Assembly: GCF_049243985.1 (NCBI RefSeq)
Contig: NC_135381.1
Location: 26,894,345-26,958,344 of the forward strand
Direction: 5' to 3'
DNA length: 64,000 nt
From: Paroedura picta
Lineage: Eukaryota; Chordata; Lepidosauria; Squamata; Gekkonidae
The position numbers and the translations under genes are program-made. Below, in pieces: positions 49,062-63,440 of this stretch (position 1 is the stretch's first letter; each line of letters starts with the position of its first letter). The notes under the pieces were generated by a model that searched no databases, was not told the origin of the DNA, and saw only the letters and a list, made by a program, of their open reading frames with translations.

Positions 49062-49545
49062 AGTAATATAGCCCGCTGTATGAGGAATACAGCGGGCGCT
49101 AGGAACTAACCTTTGTGTGTGTCCCCCGGCGGCGGTCCTCTGGGTGGGCTCTCTGGGGCGGTGGCTGTTTGAGGGGGCAGCCTGATGGGGCGAGAGGCGC
49201 AAAGCACCTCTCGCCGTGTCAGGCCACCGGGCAGGGAGGCCCCGACTGCCGGGGGCTCCCTGGGGCGGCGGCCTGATGTGGTGAGAGGCGCAAAGCGCCT
49301 CTCGCCGCATCAGGCCGGGAGCAACTGTGAGCCACGCTGTGCGCGGCTCGCAGTTGCTGGGGCTGGGAATCAGAGGGACCAATCAGCAGGCGCTTTGCAC
49401 CTGCCAATTGGTCCCTCCGATTGTCTGTCCAGAGGAAGGGTCCAATCCGGACCCTTCCTCATCACGGACACATCCCGCCCCAGAACCCCTTAGCAAATTA
49501 TTTAGTCCGCGGAGCCCGCAGCGCCGCGGGCGGTATTTAGATAAA
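49062..49545 (+). mobile_element. GC-rich serial-hairpin element (hairpin-head family, copy 2)
   Basis: About eight consecutive inverted repeats: 49071-49097 (GCCCGCTGTAT arms, perfect), 49181-49223, 49234-49260, 49270-49316 (22-base arms), 49320-49357, 49373-49417, 49432-49460 (GAGGAAGGGTCC arms, perfect) and 49514-49531. The head ACTAGTAATATAGCCCG then GGGCGCTAGGA matches copy 1 in layout. It is strikingly GC-rich against AT-rich flanks. Open frames on both strands arise from this composition. Family unknown to me. Confidence 0.6.
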
Positions 49546-49599
49546 AATACGCAAATTTATTAACCTGTGAAATTTTTGATCATTTATTTATTAGCTTAG

Positions 49600-51100
49600 G
49601 GGGCCCAGTGGATGTTGTTGGAACAGTTCACCTCAACCAAATGCCTGGCAGAAGAGCTCCACTTTGCAGGCCCTGCGGAACTGCTAGCTCAGGCAGGGCC
49701 CTGATCTCTTCAGGTAACTTTCCACCAGGTAGGGGGCAGGACAGAGAAAGCTCTGGCCCTGGTTGAGATCAGAGGTGCTTCTTTGACGCCAGGAATCACT
49801 AGCCAGTTGGAAGTGGCAAAGCATAGAGCTCTTTGGAGGATCTAGGCAGAGAGGCGGTCCCTCAGCCACACTGGATCCAGATCACGTATGGCCTTAAAGG
49901 TGATTACCAAAATCTTAAGTCTGATCCGGAATTCAACTGACAATCAGTGCAGTTGTTAGAGGGCAGGCTGTATGTGGGACTTCCATGGTGTTCCTGTGAG
50001 GACCCTGGCTGGTGTATTCTGGACTAGCTTTAGCTTCCAGATCACAGTTAAGGGTAGGCCTGCATAGAGTGAGTTGCAGAAGTTCAGTCTAGAGGTGACT
50101 GTTGCATGGATCACTGTGGCTAGGTGTTCTGGAGCCAAGTAGGGTGCTAGTAGTTTGGCTTGGCACAGATGGTAGAGATCCAGCTGCACTACTCTTGTGA
50201 CTCGTGCCTCCATAGAAAGTGGGGCATCAAGGATCATGCCCTGGTTCCTGCTGGAATGAGCTACTGATAGCTGCACCCCATCCAGGTTGGGCAGATGCGC
50301 TTCCTCGCATGGTTCCTTCCTACCCAGCCATATGACCTCTGTCTTTATAGGGTTGAGCTTCAGATGACTCTGCTTGAGCCATCCTGTCACAGCTTCCAGA
50401 CAACTGGCTAAGACTTATGGAGTTGAATCAGGTTGGCCATCCATTAGGAGGAAGAGCTGGGTGTCATCTGCATATTCATGACAACTCAGCCTGAACCTCC
50501 ACAACAGCTGGGCAAGAGGGCACATGAAGATGTTAAGTAGGATTGGAGAAAGGATCACTCCCTATGGGACTCCGCAAGTGAGCTGATGGCAGCTTGATTG
50601 TCTCTCTCCAATTGCTACCCTTTGTCCGTGACCCCAGAGAAAGGAAATCAGCCATTGAAGGGCTGTCTCCCTTATTCATGTGTCAGCCAGGTGGTGAGCT
50701 AGAAGCTCATGGTCAACTGTGGCAAACGCTGCTGAGAGGTCTAATAGCATGAGCAGCGCTGACCTGCCTTGGTCCAGCTAACATTGGAGGTCATTTGTCA
50801 GGGTGATGAGTGATAACCCCAAGACCAAGCCAGAAGCCTGATTGAGATGGGTCTCAGACTGAAACTTCATCCAGGAATGCAGATATTTGGTCCACTACAG
50901 CTCTTTCCACCGTTCCTCCTAGAAATGCTAGGTGTGAGATGGGTCAATGTTTGGCAGGCTCTTGTAGGTCCAGAAATAGTTTTTTCAGCAATGGACGTAC
51001 CACTGTCTCTTTCACTCCTTCCAGGAATTCTCTGGTTGAGAGGGGTTATCTCCCAGATGGGGGCCACTATCTTTTTACCAGTTGTTAAGTAGCCACAATT
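49600..51100 (-). mobile_element. L2-type LINE, decayed ORF2 C-terminal half
   Basis: Minus-strand frames read HLKLNPIKTEVIWLGRKEPC, SSRNQGMILDAPLSMEARVT and LATVIHATVTSRLNFCNSLY, typical of the region after the catalytic YADD in L2-type reverse transcriptases. Many stops are present; it is 5'-truncated and inactive. The 3' tail faces the hairpin element. Confidence 0.85.
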
Positions 51101-51109
51101 GACAGAGGT

Positions 51110-52135
51110 CTAAAGGGCATGTGGTTGGCCATTCCGTGCATGTCATTCAGGGTGCGTCATCTGAAGTTGTTCTAGTTCGCTTTCTGTGTCCAAGGTTCAA
51201 AGTTTCTTCATCTTTGTTCTTGCTGTCAGACCTGAGTACATCTCTACTGTAATTTGTATCATTTTGTCATGTAACATTTATATATGGGGCAGGGGATTAA
51301 AAAATGCTCTCTAGTTCCAATCTGATGGGGCAGGGTATAATCTCTGAGGGAGATTTTAAAATATATTGGCCTTCTAGTACTGCTCTTTATAGTAGCAGTA
51401 CTTGATGTTAGAGCTCTGGCAGAGGCACCATAAAGTAGCTGAGAAAAGGACTTTGCCCTGAATAATTCCAGGAACCTTTGCTCAGGCTTGCCTATATATT
51501 TGAAATGAGCACTTCTGCTTCCTGATGCTTGAATAATTATCCTAAGATACTTGAACTTATTGACCTGCTTAATAGTATGGCCGTTCAGTTTCCATGTTCA
51601 TAATTTTGTATACTTAGTACCAAAAATGTTGTTTGGTGGTAATTTACCTCGAGATGTTCTTTGGATCAATAGGTTTTGAGCTTTCTTAATATTCTCCTAT
51701 TGGTGTTCTGGATAGGACAACATTATCGGCATATAGGAATGGAGCGGTGTGTCAGTATTGGGAGGTGAAACTCACTATCCTAAAAGGTTTGGATTATATC
51801 ATTTATATATATCCTAGCTTCAAAGCCCATGCCTAAGAACAGGCCTTGAAAGGGTCCCCTCCCCTGGCCCCCTGATTGGCCCTATTTCAACTTGGACAGC
51901 CGGACACGTTCCACCCCCAGGCTGTTTCACAAATATATAGAGGAACAACAATGGATAAGGATGATGTAATCACTGCAGTTTCTCGACTTATTGGAATTTG
52001 ACCTGACATATCAATGCGTATGACAAGAACTGCAAATATTGGTATCCACCACTCTAGGGTTTTCTTAAGAAATTCAGGTGGAATGCCATTATCTCCTAAT
52101 GCTTTGTGGCTTTTCAACTGACCCAATCTTACTTT
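51110..52135 (-). mobile_element. Decayed LINE, possibly R4/Dong-like, interrupted by a repeat
   Basis: Minus-strand pieces read KALGDNGIPPEFLKKTLEWW (52.0-52.1 kb), YADNVVLSRTPI (about 51.73 kb) and a later INGH...KFKYL segment, in reverse-transcriptase order but with much deleted between. A copy of the hairpin-head family (51812-51972) lies in the middle. The clade assignment is tentative. Confidence 0.6.
51812..51972 (+). mobile_element. Hairpin-head repeat family, copy 3, short
   Basis: Starts CTAGCTTCAAAGCCCATG with a degraded hairpin and ends CAGGCTGTTTCACAAATATA then GGATAAGGATGATGTA, the tail of copy 1. It is inserted in the LINE at 51110-52135. Confidence 0.5.
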
Positions 52136-53640
52136 GTGATACAGGTGGCCATTCAGGAAGTTCTTCCATCACGGAAGATTCCTTGTGTTGTGTCATGATG
52201 TAATAGAGCTTCTGGACATCCTGGTATGTTTTTGTGTTTTAAAAACAGCAACCACATACACTCCCAACACTGGAGAGGGGGGATTCACAGCTTAAATAAG
52301 GCCAGGGCAGAAGCAAGGTCCTAAAATGAAAATATATTTGCTAGGATTAAGATAGCCCTTCACAAGCATTTCTCCTTTAAACTGAAGATGAGCAAGTTCC
52401 CATTCTGCAAGACTGCTAGGTTTCAAAACAGAATGTCAAAATAACAAGACAGAATAATTCAACAAAGGAAGAGTTATCATAAGGTAGGGAGTGGTACCCT
52501 TGGAAAAAGTGATATTGTAGTTAGAAGCCAACAGAGGCCAGTGACATACTGGCCCTGATGGGAGGGCAGTATATCTTGACCATTAGTGGCCCTAATATTT
52601 GGAAAAAGCCACTGAGGGAGGAGCATGTCTGGTCCGTTTCCAGATGTCCGGACTCCACTACCATCCAAACATGCTCCACAGGCCAATCCAGGCACGCCCG
52701 GATTGGGCTGGCTTCTAGAGCACCCGCCCCAAGGCAGCTGTGATGTGCTCAGAAAGCTTCACAGCCAGATGCAGCCTGGCCGCTGAGGTGAACGTATCTG
52801 GGGCGCCCTGGCCCGGTCGCCCGTCCAGCAGGCCTGCAGCCAGCGGAGGAGTCTGGGGGGGGGGCACCAAACAACTGGCCAACCCACTGTGAGCACGCCA
52901 CCCTTGCCCAGCCACTGCTTGCCCTACCTGACTGCCCAGCAGGCCGGGTGGCTGCAGAGCCTTCTCAAAGGGCCCACCTGATATGAGTGTGTCGCCCTGG
53001 CCCCGGCCACTGCTCGTTTGGAGCTGATTCTGTCATGGCTTGAAAAGTATATGAGCAGCTGAAATATTATTCAATTTGATTCTCCAAAAACGAGGTGAAA
53101 TAAATATTAAAAGATTGGCTACACATTCCTCTTCTAACACTGTATGTTAAGCATAGTCCCAGCTAGCTTTGCCAAGAGACTAAAGCTCTTTGAATGTCTT
53201 AAAAATTCAAGAGTGGTCATTAGGACTTCATCACTTCCAAGCCAGTCTCCCTCTCTCTTTTTTGCCTTATTTCTTTTTGTTTTTCTCTCCCTGGCCTCTG
53301 CCATCCGTAGCCTATCAAACAGCATTTCCAGTCCCAGAGAAATATGCTTCTCAGTACTGTATTTGCATGGAGGACTGTTCTCTGTTTGTTTTGAGCTATT
53401 CACTCACTAAGTCACAGCAGGAAGTTTCCAGCCACCCTCCAATTTCACAGCCATTAGCCTTCTGTGCTGTTGCCAACTCCGTATGCAGCAAGTGTAAAGC
53501 CAGCCATAAATCGCTAATTCACTGGACTCTGTGCAATTTGATATTTATTAATGAACCTCTCTTAACCAGCAACAAGAATCCCTCAAACACATATGCACTG
53601 AGATCTAAAAAGACATTAACTGTACACAAAGCTTTCCATT
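52136..53640. other. Spacer with a GC-rich inverted-repeat patch
   Basis: No gene recognised. 52615-53040 is GC-rich with several inverted repeats (GAGCATGT...ACATGCTC, CCAATCC...GGATTGG, GCTGTGA...TCACAGC). The open frames at 53134-53675 are unsupported. Confidence 0.4.
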
Positions 53641-53803
53641 ATTCAGATTTAATTCTTCCACAAAACCCTTTTTGAAACGAAAGGTTTATAAAAGAAAATA
53701 TGCACAACATGAGTCAGCTTTGAAAACAGGGTTGTGTCACGTTGGTAGCAAAGGGCCATCTGAGGTCTCGGTGCAGGACAAGATGAGCCACATGGGCTTC
53801 TCT

Positions 53804-58499
<4,696 letters not shown>

Positions 58500-58502
<3 letters not shown>

Positions 58503-58562
58503 GGCGAAGATCTGACGACAGATCACCACAACGTCGTAGCGGAAGAGAGAAAGGAAAGGCGG
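58500..58562 (-). promoter_or_regulatory. RPL39: RPL39 5' UTR with terminal-oligopyrimidine-like tract
   Basis: Upstream of the ATG the minus strand reads CCTTTCCTTTCTCTCTTCC (complement of 58541-58559), a long pyrimidine tract like the 5'-TOP start sites of ribosomal protein mRNAs, followed by a 38-base leader to the ATG. TOP mRNAs are translated under mTOR/LARP1 control. The exact start base cannot be read from sequence. The surrounding 58.3-58.6 kb is moderately CpG-rich. Confidence 0.7.
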
Positions 58563-58673
58563 AGCATTGAGCTATGGGGAAGAGCGGACACCGGAAGCAG
58601 CGGGCCAGCTTCCTCTGCTTCAGCGCCCCCTGGTGTTGCTCAAGGTACACGTAAGCAATAAAGGCACGCTTTG

Positions 58674-58751
58674 CAGGCGTAGTCAAACTGCGGCCCTCCA
58701 GATGTCTATAGACATGGGAATTGTAGTCCATGGACATCTGGAGGGCCCCTG
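58674..58751. mobile_element. hAT-type palindromic MITE, family A, copy 12 (short)
   Basis: Ends CAGGCGTAGTCAAACTG and CATCTGGAGGGCCCCTG; the centre is deleted. It lies about 115 bases upstream of the RPL39 pyrimidine tract. Confidence 0.8.
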
Positions 58752-59194
58752 CTCCATAGGCATCATCGGTTCATGGCCCGGAATTCTGCAGAGCTCTTCG
58801 ACTACGATTAAGGCAGGAGTAATAGATTGTCCTGTTCTTTATAGGTTTTATAAACCTCATTGCTCCCCATTTACTACAGTATAATTGGCTACCTTCTGTT
58901 TTATCCTTTTGTGCACGCACAATGTAAATGAATTTGTAGTATGACTAAAGGTTACAAGTACCTTGTAGATAAATTTGATGAACAAATAGCAAATGCCTTT
59001 TATTGGGGGGTGTACTAAAACGAATGACAAGAATGCCCATTGGAAGCCAAGGGAGACGCCGGAAGACCCATTGGAAATAATGGGAGGCAAGAATGCCAGT
59101 TGACTTCCATGGGCTCCATTGAAATACATTACAGTAGGAAAACAGTTGCAAAGAAAACATGGAATGGAGTTTCCATTACACCCACGAAGTCTCC

Positions 59195-59445
59195 CCTGGG
59201 CTTGGAATGACAGCCTCTGGGAATACAATGAGGGTTCTGGACCTGGAATGACAGCCACTGAAAGCACCATGGGCAGTCTGGGCCTGGAATGACAGGCCCC
59301 AGAGTGGCCCCTGGGAGTACTATGACGGTTCTGGCCCTGGAATGACATGCCTGGGAGTAGAATAACAGCCCCTGGGTATGCCACAGGGAATCTGGGCCTG
59401 GAATGTCAGTCCCCAGAGTAGAATAACAGCCCCTGCGAGCACCCC
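59195..59445 (+). repeat. Imperfect minisatellite around CCTGGAATGACAG
   Basis: The core TGGAATGACAG or a close variant appears six times at irregular spacing of about 45-75 bases (59203, 59245, 59284, 59338, 59398), interleaved with GAATAACAGCCCCTG units. Minus-strand open frames here reflect the repeat. Confidence 0.6.
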
Positions 59446-59649
59446 CTCCAAAAGCAGGCATGGAAAAGGCTGAGGGTTACAGGAAAAGTCAATCTAACTT
59501 GACTTTAGATAGATTCTGCGGGAGTTGCCCTCTGTCTGCAAACTACTGCCTTTTCTAATATATTCCGTCATGTAATCTAAATCAATAAAAAATAGGTGGA
59601 TTACAGATGACGGATGGATCAGGTAAGGCTATATATTCCCTGTCATGTA

Positions 59650-59755
59650 AGAAGATCATAGTCTGATGAAGGGTGCATGCACTCGAAAGCTCATGCCTTG
59701 AATAAATACTGTTGGTCTTAAAGGTGCTGCTGGACTCTGATTTTATTGTACTGCC
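59650..59755. repeat. Palindromic-family repeat, half copy
   Basis: TAGTCTGATGAAGGGTGCAT to AAAGGTGCTGCTGGACTCTG matches the right arm of the palindrome at 43886-44050. Confidence 0.65.
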
Positions 59756-60169
59756 TTTTCTGTAAGAGATGTTAGAGCTGCAAAGTACAGGTTGTGATGC
59801 CACAAAGTGCAGGCTGTGAAACTCCTTCCAGATTCGGCTGTTTGTCCCTGTGCCAGTACTGATCACTGCAGCTAAAATGCCAATAGGCTATTTGTGTGGA
59901 GAAAGCTGATAGACAAACTTATTCTCTTTCTATGCTTCTAAAAAAAAGAGAAAAGGCAGATCTCAAAAATCAGGAAAGAAAAAGTCAAGAGTGAGGGATT
60001 AAGATTATAGTGTTGTGCCAATAGGAATTTCAGTTTTAGGTTCATCACAGGATAAAATTGATTAATTTGGCAGGGCTGAAAATACTAATAAACTGTATAT
60101 TTCAGAAATTGAGAAAACGCAGACTCCATGTTCTCTACTACAAGTCCATCCATCCATCCGTCATCCACC

Positions 60170-60540
60170 TATCTATTTTTTATTTAGATTTATTTCCCGC
60201 CGCTATCAAAAACCATCTTGTGGTCAGTTACAGCAGTAAAAACCCCACATAAAATGACACATTAAAAACCCACAGAAATCCAGCAGCAAGTTAACCCCCA
60301 CCCCTCCCAATCCGAAACTTCCCACCCTGCACCTCAGGGGTTGGTGGTGCCTGCTATTCCAGTTAGATCATAAAGATGTCATTAAATGAGGGTGGGCCCC
60401 TGTATCTTCCTTGTTCTGGTCTCAACCAAAGACTTGTTCTGGTCTTCCTTGTTCTGGTCTCAAGACCAAATCTTGCAGGCCCTGCAGAACAGTTAAAGTT
60501 CCTGCAGAGCCCTCAGATATTCCAGGAGCTCATTCCACCA
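60170..60540 (-). mobile_element. L2-type LINE 3' end
   Basis: TTTATTTCCCGCCGCTATCA and, further right, GCAGGCCCTGCAGAACAG and AGGAGCTCATTCCACCAGGT mirror the L2 C-terminus and tail at 56190-56800. A CTTGTTCTGGTCT unit is locally repeated. Confidence 0.6.
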
Positions 60541-60842
60541 GGTCATAGAATCATAGAGCCTCAGGGAAGGGTGGTATATAAATATATAAATATAAGAATA
60601 ATAGTGTTGGAAGGGAACTCCTGGGTCATCTAGTCCAAACCCCCTGCAATATGCAGGACACTCACATCTCTATCACTCATCCATTGTAACCTGCCACCCC
60701 CTTGAGCCTTCACAGAATCAGCCTCTCTGTCAGATGGCTACCCAGCCTCTGTTTAAAAATTTCCAAAGATGGAGAACCCACCACCTTCTGAGGAAGCCTG
60801 GTCCACTGAGAAACCACTCTGTCAGGAACTTCTTCCTGATGT
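60541..60842 (-). mobile_element. CR1 LINE 3' end, with a short inserted tail
   Basis: TCATAGAATCATAGAG starts the antisense CR1 end. A fragment GCCTCAGGGAAGGGTGGTAT-AAATA interrupts it before GTGTTGGAAGGGAACTCC. It runs on to CAGGAACTTCTTCCTGATGT. Confidence 0.8.
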
Positions 60843-60965
60843 TCCACCCCTGCTTGGCTACTGTACTGCACCAGCCCTGACATTAAAAGATGGCTACTAC
60901 TAAAGAGCTGCAAAGTTAATTGATACATACATATATTATTTTGACATACCCTAATGCTGCATTCT

Positions 60966-61254
60966 AGAGCCTCTTGTGGCGCAGAGTGGTAAGGCAGCGA
61001 TATGCTGTCTGAATCTGTCTGCCCATGAGGTTGGGAGTTCAATCCCAGCAGCCGGCTCGAGGTTGACTCAGCCTTCCATCCTTCCGAGGTCGGTAAAATG
61101 AGTACCCAGCTTGCTGGGGGGTAAACGGTAATGACTGGGGAAGGCACTGGCAAACCACCCCGTATTGAGTCTGCCAAGAAAACGCTAGAGGGCGTCACCC
61201 CAAGGGTCAGACATGACTCGGTGCTTGCACAGGGGATACCTTTACCTTTACCTT
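60966..61254 (+). mobile_element. tRNA-derived SINE with Bov-B-like tail, full length
   Basis: The perfect 14-bp duplication TAATGCTGCATTCT (60952-60965, 61255-61268) flanks it. It starts AGAGCCTCTTGTGGCGCAGA, has a GAGGTTGGGAGTTCAATCCC B-box region and ends in the Bov-B-like tail and (CTTTAC)n. It lies between RPL39 and UPF3B. Confidence 0.9.
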
Positions 61255-61532
61255 TAATGCTGCATTCTGTACTGCATAGTAAACTAGCCTAAACCAGCTA
61301 CAACTTTTAGTGTCAAGGTAGTATATTGGGGTGTAGTGTAAATAACTGGCTTCACTAGTGCACTAGCACAGTCGGAGGGCAGCATATGGAAAAAGGATTA
61401 ACAACATCCATTTAAAGGGATCTTTGGACAGCATAAAAAACAATTTAGAAGACCAAATCAGAAGGGAAACTGGAAATCACAAGCACATTCAGAAATAATT
61501 TAAGCAAGCTTTAAATGGTATCTCTCAAGAGT

Positions 61533-61538
61533 TTTATT
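61533..61538 (-). promoter_or_regulatory. UPF3B: Candidate poly(A) signal of UPF3B
   Basis: A minus-strand AATAAA lies about 800 bases after the UPF3B stop codon. The interval between (61539-62331) has no recognised repeat, as expected of a 3' UTR. Confidence 0.5.
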
Positions 61539-62331
61539 AAGTACAAAACAGCTGTGTTATGTTAGCATAAAGGAGCAACTCTCAGTAAAAGTTCTTTCTG
61601 GGTTGCAGGACACTCTTAATGCCTCAGGAAAGACAATGAAGAACTGAAATTGAACATGTCCCCCATATAACACTAGGAAAAAAGGAAAAGCTGGAAATGA
61701 CTATACAGCTATATAAAGTTGCATCAGTACCTGGATATTACACAATATACAAACAAAAAAACGTATTTCATTTCAGTGACGATTTTATAGCCATCATGGG
61801 GGGGAAAGCTTAGCTGCCTCTTGATATAAAAATGCATTCTGCTTTCAGCTGCAAAGCAGCACCACAGGCAAAAATCTCTTTTTTAGTCCTAACACAAGGA
61901 CTATTCCCCCCACCCAGTTAGTTAAGAATTCCACACAGCGCAATGATAAAGGCATCAACAGTTGAGCAATCCTGAGGGTCCAAGATGGCTGTATTTAAGT
62001 GCAAATACTGGTACATGGCTAGTATTTCAAAGAGACTGTGACATTGGAACACCTTTAGTCACACACCTTATTTTGGGGCAATTAAGCCTACTTCTAAGGA
62101 ATCGGAAAGCTTTCTTTCCCCCGGCAGTTGGTTGTCACAACCAACCTCTCCTCCCACCTGTGGCAATGAACTGAGAGAATACAGTTTGTGTCTTGACTCT
62201 GCATTGAGGCTTTGAAACCCGAGACATCCAAAGGTTCTGTCCCCCTTTCCCCTCTTCCTCCTCCAAGGCACTTCTGGACTGCACAGTTCATGCTCTTTGG
62301 CTGCTAGGTCGATCCAAAAATCCACGGCTCA

Positions 62332-62478
62332 TCAGTCTTCCTCTTTTGTGTTTGTCATCTCACATTCCAGCTTTTTATCCACTCCGTGATCAGGTGACTT
62401 TGAAGAGCTCTCATCATACGCACATAACCGACTTCGAATTCGAGCCCCTGGCTGGTAGAGCTGCATGGCTGGGCGATC
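62332..62478 (-). CDS. UPF3B: UPF3B terminal coding exon with EJC-binding motif
   Basis: Forty-eight codons plus TGA. The motif AMQLYQPGARIRSRL is nearly identical to the human motif. The remaining tail is acidic and Ser-rich. Confidence 0.95.
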   Translation of the reverse strand, partial: DRPAMQLYQPGARIRSRLCAYDESSSKSPDHGVDKKLECEMTNTKEED

Positions 62479-63440
62479 CTGAAACATTAACAATATGTTC
62501 TGTTGTGACTATCTATGTTTAGTTTAATGTGGATCAGTGCTGGACTTGAAGGAGACCTGAGTTCAAGATCTCTCCTAGCCTTGTTGCTTACTGGGCGATT
62601 TTAGGCAAGTTTGCTACCTCTTAGCCCAAATTGAAGGGAGTCGAGGATTGGACAGTCATTCATGACTCACCCTGAACTCTTTGGAGAAAGGATTTAAAAA
62701 CAAATATAATGTAAATGAGAACTAACAGGTAAGGCAATGGTTAGTAGAGCTGTTGAACTCAGGATAGCAAACAAACTACAGGAGACTGTTTTCAAGCACG
62801 GCCAGGTACTCCAGCATACACTGCAGCGTGCAAGCCCTAAACACAAATATTCTGGCAACTGAAGTGTCAATCCAGATGTTCAGGTTACATGGGAATGACA
62901 CCATTTTATTTTAAAATAAATCTGCCGGAAAAAGGGATGTTTACTGCAACTGCATTAATCTTTAGCTAGATGTAAGCTGCATTCTAAATCAGCATTTAGT
63001 CCTTATATGATATTAAATACAGAAGAATTTGTAGCGATTTATCGAGCCTCCTAAACAACTAACCACAAAAGCTAAACGCACAACTTGTCAAAGAGTGAAA
63101 AACAGGCCACAGAATCAGCACCTTGTTTCTAATGCGATCCCTCTTAGCCATATCTTCTTTTTTATCGTCTTTGGTTACTTTCTCGGGTTTCTCCATATTG
63201 CCTAGATAGTCAGTCAGTTCAGACCGCTTTCCTTTGTCGCGCAAAGAGTCTCTTTCCTTTTTCGTATCTTCCTCTTTTCTTCTGTAAACCTTTTCTTTCT
63301 CAAAGCGTTCTTTCTGCCTCCGCCGTTCATCTTCATGGCGCCTGAGCTTGTCCCTCTCACGCTGGATTCTCTCATACTCTCGGTCCCGGTCATACTCTCG
63401 CTCTCTTTCTCGGTAGTCTTTGCCACAATCATCTTCCAAT
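62332..63440 (-). CDS. UPF3B: UPF3B, last two coding exons (gene runs off right edge)
   Basis: UPF3B links the exon-junction complex to UPF2/UPF1 in nonsense-mediated mRNA decay and shuttles between nucleus and cytoplasm. Two exons are visible: 63440-63122 and 62478-62332 (stop TGA 62334-62332). The first encodes the highly charged Arg/Glu/Lys tract starting LEDDCGKDYREREREYDRDR and ending KRDRIRNK. The second begins DRPAMQLYQPGARIRSRL, the exon-junction-complex binding motif contacting eIF4A3/MAGOH/Y14, and ends TNTKEED. Splice sites are AAGCAG, GTGCTG and TTTCAG. The RRM-like UPF2-binding domain and other N-terminal exons lie beyond 64000. Only the C-terminal tail after the motif is diverged from human. 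Confidence 0.96.
62479..63121. other. Last intron of UPF3B
   Basis: Bounded by a GTGCTG donor and TTTCAG acceptor on the minus strand. One weak SINE-like patch near 62545-62690; otherwise nothing recognised. Confidence 0.7.
63122..63440 (-). CDS. UPF3B: UPF3B penultimate coding exon
   Basis: A 319-base exon (one base plus 106 codons) of Arg/Glu/Lys-rich, probably helical sequence; acceptor AAGCAG, donor GTGCTG. It reads into KRDRIRNK, the same exon end as in the human protein. Confidence 0.95.

Noticed and set aside
49071-49097. Hammerhead or HDV-type ribozyme at the head hairpin
   Set aside because: I looked for the CUGAUGA and GAAA core of a hammerhead and did not see it; an HDV-like fold could not be established by eye.
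49185-49493. Open frames within the serial-hairpin element
   Set aside because: They come from inverted GC-rich repeats and are mirrored on both strands.
49062-49545. CRISPR array or tRNA cluster as an explanation for the serial hairpins
   Set aside because: The units are not regularly spaced direct repeats with unique spacers, and no tRNA boxes are present; the host is a vertebrate.
53134-53675. Open frames of 88-161 codons downstream of RPL39
   Set aside because: They overlap on opposite strands, show low-complexity Phe/Leu/Ser composition and no domains, and lie in the region after the RPL39 3' UTR.
59129-59461. Minus-strand frames rich in PGPDS-like repeats
   Set aside because: They are translations of the minisatellite and show no coding signature.
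60966-61040. A functional tRNA gene
   Set aside because: The A- and B-box sequence belongs to a SINE head with a Bov-B-like tail and 14-bp target duplication, and no tRNA cloverleaf is complete.
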